A stretch of 64,000 bases of DNA from Mikania micrantha. Lineage: Eukaryota > Streptophyta > Magnoliopsida > Asterales > Asteraceae. Below are positions 22,814-34,025 of the stretch, one piece after another. A program made the translations under genes and the position numbers. Position 1 is the first letter of the stretch. Every line of letters begins with the position of its first letter. The DNA lies in assembly GCA_009363875.1 (NCBI GenBank), contig CM018692.1, forward strand, positions 89,804,137 to 89,868,136, given 5' to 3'. Under the pieces are notes generated by a model. The model was given only the letters and a program-made list of their open reading frames with translations. It did no database searches and was not told the DNA's origin.

Positions 22814-23923
22814 ATGCCGCCACGAAGACAACCTCCCCCGTTGACATCAACACAAGACCAAGCTCCACACTCTTCGACACCATCACCATCTGATTCACCA
22901 CCGCCACCTCCTCCACCGCCTCCTCCACTGCTAACCCAAACATATGGCTTGAGTACAACACCAATGCTGGATCCTGCCACTATCGCATTGGTGACTTTTC
23001 TGAGCAGTCAGATGACCAGCCAGATGAAAGAAGCGCTACCGGAAATGTTCAGCCGTTTCTGTAACGAGATCAACAATACTTGCAACTCATCGGGAGAAGT
23101 CAGTGGAAACACTGGTGGTGCTTCAAACAACTCCTACAAGTCCTTTATTGGATGTAAACCACCCAGTTTTAGTGGGTCTAAAGGAGCCGTTGGATTAATC
23201 CAATGGATAGAAAAGATTGAAGCTACTCTGGACCTCTGCAGTTGTCCAGAGCATCACAAGGTGCACTCCGCTGGAACATTCAACAAGCGAGCCTTGACTT
23301 GGTGGAATGGGCAAGTTAATGCAAGAGGAGAGATGAAGCTATGGCTATGCCATGGGAAGACTTCAAGACTTTATTGAGGACTGAGTTTTGCCCCAAGAAC
23401 GAGCTACAAAGATTGGAAGTGGAACTTTCTAACCATGTGATGAAAGGGGCAGATCACATGGGATATACTACTCATTACCACGAGTTGGTTGCCTTGGTGC
23501 CAGATATGGTACCGACTTTGGAGAAACGGATTGACAGGTATGTATGTGGGTTACCTATATGCATACAAGGATTAGTGGTTTCTGCAAGCCCTGTCACATT
23601 GGAGTCTGCAGTGAGTTTATCTGGGAAACTCACGGATATGATGGTAGCCTCAGGAGTTCTAAAGAAAGAGGCTGACTCCGGCAAGAACACAGCAGAGCCG
23701 TCAAAGAAACCTCACCACCATCAGAAGAAGAAACAAAAGGTCATCAAGAACTACACGATGGCTACACCTCTCTAAAAAATAGCAGCTGCACCACAGAACC
23801 CCAACAAAAGACCCTACACTGGTACATATGCTTTGTGTGCCAAGTGTCAATACCATCGTGCTGCTAACACCCCTTGCAAGCAATGCACTGGGTGTGGAAG
23901 AATGGGCCATTGGGTTCAATATT
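22814..23923 (+). pseudogene. Truncated gypsy gag in unit A
   Basis: It starts MPPRRQPPPLTS with a Pro-rich N-terminus (PPPPPPPPPP) and continues into the retrotransposon gag domain (LTWWNGQV). Relative to the copy at 32364 it has a 3-bp loss near 23265, a one-base loss near 23330 that shifts frame, a CAA to TAA stop near 23774, and the deletion junction in the first CCHC knuckle. The gag domain, second knuckle and protease are therefore never made as one protein. Confidence 0.85.
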
Positions 23924-26616
23924 AGTTAATTTATTAGGAATACCAACCTAAAATAATTTTATGAATTCTATTTTAAAACTGGATCGTTTCGTTACGAAAA
24001 CGACGAGAAACCGACGTTTTTTACGCGAAAGCACGCAAAACCGAACAAACCCGAACATACCCGGGTTATTTGAGGCCTTGATGAGGGAATTTAATACCCT
24101 CATCTTCCCCAACAACCAAGAATTCAACACCACCACCGCCACTTTCTCTCTCATCTTTCTCTCTCTAGAAACCCACACCCAATCTCTCTCGTTTCTCCAC
24201 CGATTTCAGTGTTTTTGGTGTCTAAACGACCACAACACGTAGATCACGAAAGTACAAGAAATCCGAGCTTTACACCGTCTTATTGGAGGTAAAATCGAGC
24301 TTTTTGTTGCGATTTTAGGGTTTTAAAAACCCTATTTCGAACCCTCTAAGAAATCGGCTAAAACCACTTGAAACTTTAGGGAAATCACTCACGACACCTC
24401 TAGAACATGTAGGAACAAGTCTTGGTTTAATCCCTGGTCATTTACCTTGAAAAGCCATGGCTGCACCTGCGTTCTTCGATCGGCTAAATGGGCTTCGCCC
24501 AGTTTGCTGAATTACCCTACAGGTCGAATGACCTTTTCCCATTCGCCGAATAGCTCTCGGCCGTAGCAATGTTCTCATTTGCCAAATAACTTGGGGCCAA
24601 ACCAGCTCATTCGATCGCCCCATCTCCTTCGGCCAAGATGCCATTCGATCGGCCAACTCAGTCGGCCATGCTGCTTCGGCCTAGGGACATTCAACAGCCA
24701 TTCATTAGCCAAGTTTCATTCGCCAAGGCCATACGGCCTAGCCCTCACTCGGCTTAGTCTTTCGCTCCATTATCGGCTATACTTATTCAATCGGGACCCA
24801 CCATTATTCGGCCCTTGGGAGTTGAGACAAGTCGAGTTGGGTTGGGTTAGTAAAGGGATAAGCTTGAGTGCAAGGATAGATCACGTGGATGTCATGCATG
24901 GAAATACTAGAAATGTGAGTGCATGGGAAATTAACAAGGATGTGTGTGTGGTAGTGCATGGGTGTATACATGAGATCAACATTAGGGTTTCATTTATGGA
25001 ATCAAGAGTTTAAGTTCCTTTGAATGACGATGAGGTTAATTCATGGAGGATGATCAATGATACAAATTCTTTTCAATAATATAACGAGCAAAGGTGTCAA
25101 CTAATGAAAGTTTTACATAAAGTCGTGCATTATCAAAAATCAAGATGATTAAACTCTATTTTGGGAATCAAAGACAATAGATCTAAGGTTATGGTGTTGA
25201 TTTAACCATTAACACCTAATACCTAGACATTTCATGAGAATGTATAACTACCATAGGTAGTTCAGTTGAACTATCTAGGAGGGATTAAACACCTAAACGA
25301 TCAAGGAATTAAGAACGATCTAGATTTAGAGAAGGGCCAAGGTTAATCAATTGAGATTAACCTACGCCCATCATGATAACTATATTTTCTTAACTTAAAA
25401 GTGTTTTTGAATAAAGAAATTGATTTATAAATCTCATTAGATTAAATAAAAGGTTCTTAAAACTTAAAAGTTTAATTAAATTGAATTAAATTAAAAACAT
25501 TTTAATTAAAGGCTTCTAACTAGTGATGTGGGATCAGGGTTAAATTATGGGTAGTGATTAGACTCAACAGAAAGAGTTAGAGAAACTCACTAGTAATTTA
25601 GGACACTTAGTTGCACGACGAGTCCAAACCCTAGACCCAACGTCTACTATAAATACTTATCGTATTAAAATCTCTTAAAACAACTCAGGTGCTAAAAATA
25701 CATAATCAACAGTCAAAGAGCACGCATTATCTTTTGTGATTCAGTTACACATCAACACAGGTGAGTTCATTGCCCCTTTTCTAACATTTTGTTTTAAAAC
25801 GCGGGGCTGAGAAGCATGCGTAAACTGTTTAATTAAATTGTTTACTTTAATGCTTTTAAATTGTATATGTTTATCATGTATAACTGTTTATTTTAGACTT
25901 TGTCTAGGTAAACTGTTTATTAAATTTTAAAACAACTTATCTATTCATCATGAGTAAATAATTTTGTGAATCAAAGAACTAATTTCAAAGAGCTATTTTC
26001 AAAGAACTGAGGATCTAAAACAAAGTACTATTTTCAACGATCTATTTCAAAGAACTAACGATCTACTTCAAAGAACTAACGATCTACTTCAAAGAACTAA
26101 CGATCTATTTTCAACGAATTATTTCAAGAGGGTGTTGTCAAAGAACTAATGGTTTAACGAACTATTTACAAAGAACTATTTTTAGGAAAATCTGGGAAAT
26201 ATTCAAAGATAGCATGTGAACGGTCATTAATGGTCAAGTACGGTGAAGAACAGTCAAGAACGGTCAAGAAAATCCTATTACTCAAAAGATGTCCTAGCTA
26301 GACTGATTGAGTATAGGTCGCATGCTTGATGATATTTACAGATCTCCTTTTCTATCAAGTACCTGATTGCTATACTAGTCTACTCGAGTATGACCAAGGC
26401 CCAATCATTAGGACTTAGATTTTGTATTAAATGTTTGCTTATTTATTTAATTAAGCATTTATTTCACTGTTTGTACAATTATTGTGGTTGATCATATTTT
26501 GTGATGAACTTAGGAAATCAATAGAGATTTCAAATCGTTGTAATTACAGGAGCAAAGAACTGAAGGACAAATGGGTTTATGGTAGGGGTAAAATGCTTAA
26601 TTATCATTAACAACAA

Positions 26617-26722
26617 TGTTCTGTGTGGATTAGTATGTGGTGGGACGGCGTCTGGCGGGTTGTAGGCTCGACTCAGGGGTATGCCCTATATATAAGCATA
26701 CCAATCTGGATGATACATGTGA
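26617..26722 (+). promoter_or_regulatory. M1 module, LTR2 first copy
   Basis: Same core as in LTR1 with one base missing in the CTGGGCGGG run and TATGCCCTATATATAAGC. Confidence 0.45.
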
Positions 26723-26840
26723 TGTTAATGAGATTAAGGTTGATATCCGAGTGTTTAACAAATGTTTTTAGAATACATTGGAACTATAGTGGAATGGAAG
26801 TGTAAGGTAGGTAAAAATGCTTAATTATCATTAACAACAG

Positions 26841-26951
26841 TGTCATATGCACATTATTATGTGGTGGGACGGCGTCTGGGCGGGTTGTAGGCTCGACTCA
26901 GGGGTATGCCCTATATATAAGCATACCGATGTGGATATTACATGTGGCGTT
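26841..26951 (+). promoter_or_regulatory. M1 module, LTR2 second copy
   Basis: Core as in LTR1 second copy, ending GGTATGCCCTATATATAAGC, with an inner GGTATGC/GCATACC stem. Confidence 0.45.
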
Positions 26952-27588
26952 AGTGAGGTTAGGGTATTTACCGGAGAAGGTTTTCAAATCATTTTCAATT
27001 ACTAAACTATATGAACTCACCAACCATGTGTTGACTTGGTCTCTTTGCATTACTTCTCAGGTGACGAACAGGTCAATTAAGAAGCTTATGCTTTTGGGAC
27101 TAGGACTTCAAATAGAAGACTTAGTATTTTTGGACCTGCATACTTTTGTAACATCATTATACAATTATTTTGTATATCTTGTATAGTTACAAGATAGAAA
27201 CTTCATGATGTTTATGGTAGATTTACATTGTTAAATTATAAAAGATACTGATGTAATTTAACTTTTTAATTGTATTCTATTTAGCATTTTCTCATTTATA
27301 TCATATGCAATGTAAACAATCTGATCATCACGATTATCACTCACGATATCGCGCCCAGGGAACCTTTCGCCCGACGGGGACTTCGATCCAACCCCGCCGG
27401 GTCAGGGTGTGACATATTGGTATCAGAGCCATGGTTATAGAGAAATATAGGTCACGTATTTAAACGGTTTGGCCTAGACTATAACCTAGGGACCCTGCAT
27501 GTAAAGAATACAGGATTTAAGACTTGTTGCATTGTGTCTTCTGCATTCGATCATTGCACTTACCAATATTCATTTGGTTATGATCAGA

Positions 27589-28698
27589 ATGCCGCCACGA
27601 AGACAACCTCCCCCGTTGACATCAACACAAGACCAAGCTCCACACTCTTCGACACCATCACCATCTGATTCACCACCGCCACCTCCTCCACCGCCTCCTC
27701 CACTGCTAACCCAAACATCTGGCTTGAGCACAACACCAATGCTGGATCCTGCCACTATCGCATTGGTGACTTTTCTGAGCAGTCAGATGACCAGCCAGAT
27801 GAAAGAAGCGCTACCGGAAATGTTCAGCCGTTTCTGTAACGAGATCAACAATACTTGCAACTCATCGGGAGAAGTCAGTGGAAACACTGGTGGTGCTTCA
27901 AACAACTCCTACAAGTCCTTTATTGGATGTAAACCACCCAGTTTTAGTGGGTCTAAAGGAGCCGTTGGATTAATCCAATGGATAGAAAAGATTGAAGCTA
28001 CTCTGGACCTCTGCAGTTGTCCAGAGCATCACAAGGTGCACTCCGCTGGAACATTCAACAAGCGAGCCTTGACTTGGTGGAATGGGCAAGTTAATGCAAG
28101 AGGAGAGATGAAGCTATGGCTATGCCATGGGAAGACTTCAAGACTTTATTGAGGACTGAGTTTTGCCCCAAGAACGAGCTACAAAGATTGGAAGTGGAAC
28201 TTTCTAACCATGTGATGAAAGGGGCAGATCACATGGGATATACTACTCATTACCACGAGTTGGTTGCCTTGGTGCCAGATATGGTACCGACTTTGGAGAA
28301 ACGGATTGACAGGTATGTATGTGGGTTACCTATATGCATACAAGGATTAGTGGTTTCTGCAAGCCCTGTCACATTGGAGTCTGCAGTGAGTTTATCTGGG
28401 AAACTCACGGATATGATGGTAGCCTCAGGAGTTCTAAAGAAAGAGGCTGACTCCGGCAAGAACACAGCAGAGCCGTCAAAGAAACCTCACCACCATCAGA
28501 AGAAGAAACAAAAGGTCATCAAGAACTACACGATGGCTACACCTCTCTAACAAATAGCAGCTGCACCACAGAACCCCAACAAAAGACCCTACACTGGTAC
28601 ATATGCTTTGTGTGCCAAGTGTCAATACCATCGTGCTGCTAACACCCCTTGCAAGCAATGCACTGGGTGTGGAAGAATGGGCCATTGGGTTCAATATT
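27589..28698 (+). pseudogene. Truncated gypsy gag in unit B
   Basis: It has the same start, frameshift, stop and ATATT junction (28694-28698) as in unit A, so these lesions predate the duplication. Confidence 0.85.
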
Positions 28699-31391
28699 AG
28701 TTAATTTATTAGGAATACCAACCTAAAATAATTTTATGAATTCTATTTTAAAACTGGATCGTTTCGTTACGAAAACGACGAGAAACCGACGTTTTTTACG
28801 CGAAAGCACGCAAAACCGAACAAACCCGAACATACCCGGGTTATTTGAGGCCTTGATGAGGGAATTTAATACCCTCATCTTCCCCAACAACCAAGAATTC
28901 AACACCACCACCGCCACTTTCTCTCTCATCTTTCTCTCTCTAGAAACCCACACCCAATCTCTCTCGTTTCTCCACCGATTTCAGTGTTTTTGGTGTCTAA
29001 ACGACCACAACACGTAGATCACGAAAGTACAAGAAATCCGAGCTTTACACCGTCTTATTGGAGGTAAAATCGAGCTTTTTGTTGCGATTTTAGGGTTTTC
29101 AAAACCCTATTTCGAACCCTCTAAGAAATCGGCTAAAACCACTTGAAACTTTAGGGAAATCACTCACGACACCTCTAGAACATGTAGGAACAAGTCTTGG
29201 TTTAATCCCTGGTCATTTACCTTGAAAAGCCATGGCTGCACCTGCGTTCTTCGATCGGCTAAATGGGCTTCGCCCAGTTTGCTGAATTACCCTACAGGTC
29301 GAATGACCTTTTCCCATTCGCCGAATAGCTCTCGGCCGTAGCAATGTTCTCATTTGCCAAATAACTTGGGGCCGAACCAGCTCATTCGATCGCCCCATCT
29401 CCTTCGGCCAAGATGCCATTCGATCGGCCAACTCAGTCGGCCATGCTGCTTCGGCCTAGGGACATTCAGCAGCCATTCATTAGCCAAGTTTCATTCGCCA
29501 AGGCCATACGGCCTAGCCCTCACTCGGCTTAGTCTTTCGCTCCATTATCGGCTATACTTATTCAATCGGGACCCACCTTTATTCGGCCCTTGGGAGTTGA
29601 GACAAGTCGAGTTGGGTTGGGTTAGTAAAGGGATAAGCTTGAGTGCAAGGATAGATCACGTGGATGTCATGCATGGAAATACTAGAAATGTGAGTGCATG
29701 GGAAATTAACAAGGATGTGTGTGTGGTAGTGCATGGGTGTATACATGAGATCAACATTAGGGTTTCATTTATGGAATCAAGAGTTTAAGTTCCTTTGAAT
29801 GACGATGAGGTTAATTCATGGAGGATGATCAATGATACAAATTCTTTTCAATAATATAACGAGCAAAGGTGTCAACTAATGAAAGTTTTACATAAAGTCG
29901 TGCATTATCAAAAATCAAGATGATTAAACTCTATTTTGGGAATCAAAGACAATAGATCTAAGGTTATGGTGTTGATTTAACCATTAACACCTAATACCTA
30001 GACATTTCATGAGAATGTATAACTACCATAGGTAGTTCAGTTGAACTATCTAGGAGGGATTAAACACCTAAACGATCAAGGAATTAAGAACGATCTAGAT
30101 TTAGAGAAGGGCCAAGGTTAATCAATTGAGATTAACCTACGCCCATCATGATAACTATATTTTCTTAACTTAAAAGTGTTTTTGAATAAAGAAATTGATT
30201 TATAAATCTCATTAGATTAAATAAAAGGTTCTTAAAACTTAAAAGTTTAATTAAATTGAATTAAATTAAAAACATTTTAAATAAAGGCTTCTAACTAGTG
30301 ATGTGGGATCAGGGTTAAATTATGGGTAGTGATTAGACTCAACAGAAAGAGTTAGAGAAACTCACTAGTAATTTAGGACACTTAGTTGCACGACGAGTCC
30401 AAACCCTAGACCCAACGTCTACTATAAATACTTATCGTATTAAAATCTCTTAAAACAACTCAGGTGCTAAAAATACATAATCAACAGTCAAAGAGCACGC
30501 ATTATCTTTTGTGATTCAGTTACACATCAACACAGGTGAGTTCATTGCCCCTTTTCTAACATTTTGTTTTAAAACGCGGGGCTGAGAAGCATGCGTAAAC
30601 TGTTTAATTAAATTGTTTACTTTAATGCTTTTAAATTGTATATGTTTATCATGTATAACTGTTTATTTTAGACTTTGTCTAGGTAAACTGTTTATTAAAT
30701 TTTAAAACAACTTATCTATTCATCATGAGTAAATAATTTTGTGAATCAAAGAACTAATTTCAAAGAGCTATTTTCAAAGAACTGAGGATCTAAAACAAAG
30801 TACTATTTTCAACGATCTATTTCAAAGAACTAACGATCTACTTCAAAGAACTAACGATCTACTTCAAAGAACTAACGATCTATTTTCAACGAATTATTTC
30901 AAGAGGGTGTTGTCAAAGAACTAATGGTTTAACGAACTATTTACAAAGAACTATTTTGAGGAAAATCTGGGAAATATTCAAAGATAGCATGTGAACGGTC
31001 ATTAATGGTCAAGTACGGTGAAGAACAGTCAAGAACGGTCAAGAAAATCCTATTACTTAAAAGATGTCCTAGCTAGACTGATTGAGTATAGGTCGCATGC
31101 TTGATGATATTTACAGATCTCCTTTACTATCAAGTACCTGATTGCTATACTAGTCTACTCGAGTATGACCAAGGCCCAATCATTAGGACTTAGATTTTGT
31201 ATTAAATGTTTGCTTATTTATTTAATTAAGCATTTATTTCACTGTTTGTACAATTATTGTGGTTGATCATATTTTGTGATGAACTTAGGAAATCAATAGA
31301 GATTTCAAATCGTTGTAATTACAGGAGCAAAGAACTGAAGGACAAATGGGTTTATGGTAGGGGTAAAATGCTTAATTATCATTAACAACAA

Positions 31392-31497
31392 TGTTCTATG
31401 TGGATTAGTATGTGGTGGGACGGCGTCTGGCGGGTTGTAGGCTCGACTCAGGGGTATGCCCTATATATAAGCATACCAATCTGGATGATACATGTGA
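31392..31497 (+). promoter_or_regulatory. M1 module, LTR3 first copy
   Basis: Same core as at 26617 (GTGGTGGGACGGCGTCTGG ... TATGCCCTATATATAAGC). Confidence 0.45.
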
Positions 31498-31615
31498 TGT
31501 TAATGAGATTAAGGTTGATATCCGAGTGTTTAACAAATGTTTTCAGAATACATTGGAACTATAGTGGAATGGAAGTGTAAGGTAGGTAAAAATGCTTAAT
31601 TATCATTAACAACAG

Positions 31616-31726
31616 TGTCATATGCACATTATTATGTGGTGGGACGGCGTCTGGGCGGGTTGTAGGCTCGACTCAGGGGTATGCCCTATATATAAGCATA
31701 CCGATGTGGATATTACATGTGGCGTT
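31616..31726 (+). promoter_or_regulatory. M1 module, LTR3 second copy
   Basis: Same core as at 26841. Confidence 0.45.
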
Positions 31727-32363
31727 AGTGAGGTTAGGGTATTTACCGGAGAAGGTTTTCAAATCATTTTCAATTACTAAACTATATGAACTCACCAACC
31801 ATGTGTTGACTTGGTCTTTTTGCATTACTTCTCAGGTGACGAACAGGTCAATTAAGAAGCTTATGCTTTTGGGACTAGGACTTCAAATAGAAGACTTAGT
31901 ATTTTTGGACCTGCATACTTTTGTAACATCATTATACAATTATTTTGTATATCTTGTATAGTTACAAGATAGAAACTTCATGATGCTTATGGTACATTTA
32001 CATTGTTAAATTATAAACGATACTGATGTAATTTAACTTTGTAATTCTATTCTCTTTAGCATTTTCTCATTTATATCATGTGCAATGTAAACAATCTGAT
32101 CATCACGATTATCACTCACGATATTGCGCCCCGGGAACCTTCCGCCCGACGGGGACTTCGATCCAACCCCGCCGGCTCGGGGTGTGACAGATTGGTATCA
32201 GAGCCATGGTTATAGAGAAATATAGGTCACGTATTTAAACGGTTTGGCCTAGACTATAACCTAGGGACCCTGCATGTAAAGAATACAGGATTTAAGACTT
32301 ATTGCATTGTGTCTTCTGCATTCGATCATTGCACTAACCATTATTCATTTGGTTATGATCAGA

Positions 32364-34019
32364 ATGCCGCCACGAAGACAACCTCCCCTGTTGACATCAA
32401 CACAAGACCAAGCTCCACACTCTTCGACACCATCACCATCTGATTCAACACCGCCACCTCCTCCACCGCCTCCTCTTCCTCCTCCTACACTGCTAACCCA
32501 AACATCTGGCCCGAGCACAACACCAATGCTAGATCCTGCCACTATCGCATTGGTGACTTTTCTGAGCAGTCAGATGACCAGCCAGATGAAAGAAGCGCTA
32601 CCGGAAATGTTCAGCTGTTTCTGTAACGAGATCAACAATACTTGCAACTCATCGGGAGAAGTCAGTGGAAACACTGGTGGTGCTTCAAACCACTCCTACA
32701 AGTCCTTTATGGGATGTAAACCACCCAATTTTATTGGGTCTGAAGGAACCGTTGGATTAATCCAATGGATAGAAAAGATTGAAGCTACTCTGGACCTCTG
32801 CAGTTGTCCAGAGCATCACAAGGTTCGCTACTCCGCTGGAACATTCAACAAGCGAGCCTTGACTTGGTGGAATGGCCAAGTTAATGCAAGAGGAAGAGAT
32901 GAAGCTATGGCTATGCCATGGGAAGACTTCAAGACTTTACTGAGGACTGAGTTTTGCCCCAAGAACGAGCTACAAAGATTGGAAGTGGAACTGTTTAACC
33001 ATGTGATGAAAGGGGCAGATCACATGGAATATACTACTCGTTACCACGAGTTGGTTGCCTTGGTGCCGGATATGGTACCGACTTTGGAGAAACGAATTGA
33101 CAGGTATGTATGTGGGTTACCTATCTGCATACAAGCATTAGTGGTTTCTGCAAACCCTGTAACATTGGAGTCTGTAGTGAGTTTATCTGGGAAACTCATG
33201 GATATGATGGTAGCCTCAGGAGTTCTAAAGAAAGAGGCTGACTCCGGCAAGAACACAGTAGAGCCGTCAAAGAAACCTCACCACCATCAGAAGAAGAAAC
33301 AAAAGGTCATCAAGAACTACACGATGGCCACACCTCTCCAACAAATAGCAGCTGCACCACAGAACCCCAACAAAAGACCCTACACTGGTACATATCCTTT
33401 GTGTGCCAAGTGTCAATACCATCGTGCTGCTAACACCCCTTGCAAGCAATGCACTGGGTGTGGAAGAATGGGCCATTGGGTTCAATATTGCTGGATGACA
33501 CCAAATCAAGCAGTCAACAATGCTGCTTTAGCTCTCCGTGCACCAACTAATCCGAACAAAGGTGGATGCTATAACTGTGGCGAACAGGGCCACTTTGCGA
33601 AGAACTGCCCAAAGAAGACTCAACAAGCAGTTCAAGCACCCCGTGGAAGAGCTTTTGTCATAGGAGCTCCATCTGCACGCCAAGACCCGAACGTGGTCAC
33701 TGGTACATTTCTCTTACATGACTTTTATGCATCTGTTCTATTTGACACCGGTGCGGATCAGAGTTTTATCTCTGTCGATTTTGCATGCCAACTAGATTCT
33801 ATAGAGGACCCGTTAGACTCCCCTTATATCATAGAAGTAGCTAACGGGAAACAGATCACAGTTAGTACAGTATACAGGAACTGCCCGTTGACACTTAATG
33901 GTCATACATTTGCCATCGATTTGATACCGATGGAATTGGGTAGTTTTGATATCATTGTTGGAATGGATTGTCTTTCCTCTAACCGAGTGGAGGTCATCTG
34001 TTCTAAGAAGCTGCTTTGA
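32364..34019 (+). CDS. Gypsy gag-protease
   Basis: ATG at 32364 (MPPRRQPPLL) is preferred over the in-frame upstream start at 32307 because related copies share MPPR/MSPRR here. The order is a Pro-rich N-terminus, the gag domain around LTWWNGQVNARGRDEA, two CCHC knuckles near residues 363 and 402 (CTGCGRMGHWVQYC, CYNCGEQGHFAKNC), and an aspartic protease with DTG at residue 461. The frame stops at TGA 34017-34019, directly followed in the same frame by RT-linker codons. The family normally reads through here, so the stop is most likely a CGA to TGA mutation. Products would package element RNA and process the polyprotein. Confidence 0.88.
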   Translation: MPPRRQPPLLTSTQDQAPHSSTPSPSDSTPPPPPPPPLPPPTLLTQTSGPSTTPMLDPATIALVTFLSSQMTSQMKEALPEMFSCFCNEINNTCNSSGEVSGNTGGASNHSYKSFMGCKPPNFIGSEGTVGLIQWIEKIEATLDLCSCPEHHKVRYSAGTFNKRALTWWNGQVNARGRDEAMAMPWEDFKTLLRTEFCPKNELQRLEVELFNHVMKGADHMEYTTRYHELVALVPDMVPTLEKRIDRYVCGLPICIQALVVSANPVTLESVVSLSGKLMDMMVASGVLKKEADSGKNTVEPSKKPHHHQKKKQKVIKNYTMATPLQQIAAAPQNPNKRPYTGTYPLCAKCQYHRAANTPCKQCTGCGRMGHWVQYCWMTPNQAVNNAALALRAPTNPNKGGCYNCGEQGHFAKNCPKKTQQAVQAPRGRAFVIGAPSARQDPNVVTGTFLLHDFYASVLFDTGADQSFISVDFACQLDSIEDPLDSPYIIEVANGKQITVSTVYRNCPLTLNGHTFAIDLIPMELGSFDIIVGMDCLSSNRVEVICSKKLL

Positions 34020-34025
34020 GTTCCA

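Larger units (their letters stand above)
22640..27414 (+). repeat. Tandem unit A (4775 bp): primer site, gag-delta, LTR2-delta
   Basis: This unit is repeated head to tail at 27415-32189 with exactly the same length and only scattered base changes. It consists of the primer site TGGTATCAGAGCC (22643-22655), the first part of gag, and an LTR lacking its first 531 bp, joined at a shared ATATT (23919-23923). No pol remains. Confidence 0.92.
23924..27414 (+). mobile_element. Gypsy LTR2-delta (5' end missing)
   Basis: It begins at AGTTAATTTATTAGGAAT, equivalent to position 532 of LTR4, and runs to GGTGTGACA. The terminal TGTAACA and both GTGACGAT hairpins are gone. TATA-like region, donor-like site (25761), two M1 modules and acceptor-like CTCAG (27060) remain. 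Confidence 0.88.
27415..32189 (+). repeat. Tandem unit B (4775 bp): primer site, gag-delta, LTR3-delta
   Basis: This is a head-to-tail copy of unit A. Differences are few, for example TCTGGCTTGAGCAC for TATGGCTTGAGTAC near 27720. Its last 200 bp (from about 31985) instead match LTR4 (CCCCGGGAACC, GGCTCGGGG), marking a recombination switch point. Confidence 0.92.
28699..32189 (+). mobile_element. Gypsy LTR3-delta (5' end missing), serves as 5' LTR of E8
   Basis: It has the same truncated start as LTR2-delta and lies immediately before the primer site of the gag-pol copy, where a 5' LTR belongs. Donor-like site at 30536, acceptor-like at 31835, M1 modules at 31392-31497 and 31616-31726. Confidence 0.88.

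Noticed and set aside
22795..22980. Gly-rich minus-strand frame (also at 27570 and 32345)
   Set aside because: Antisense of the Pro-rich gag start.
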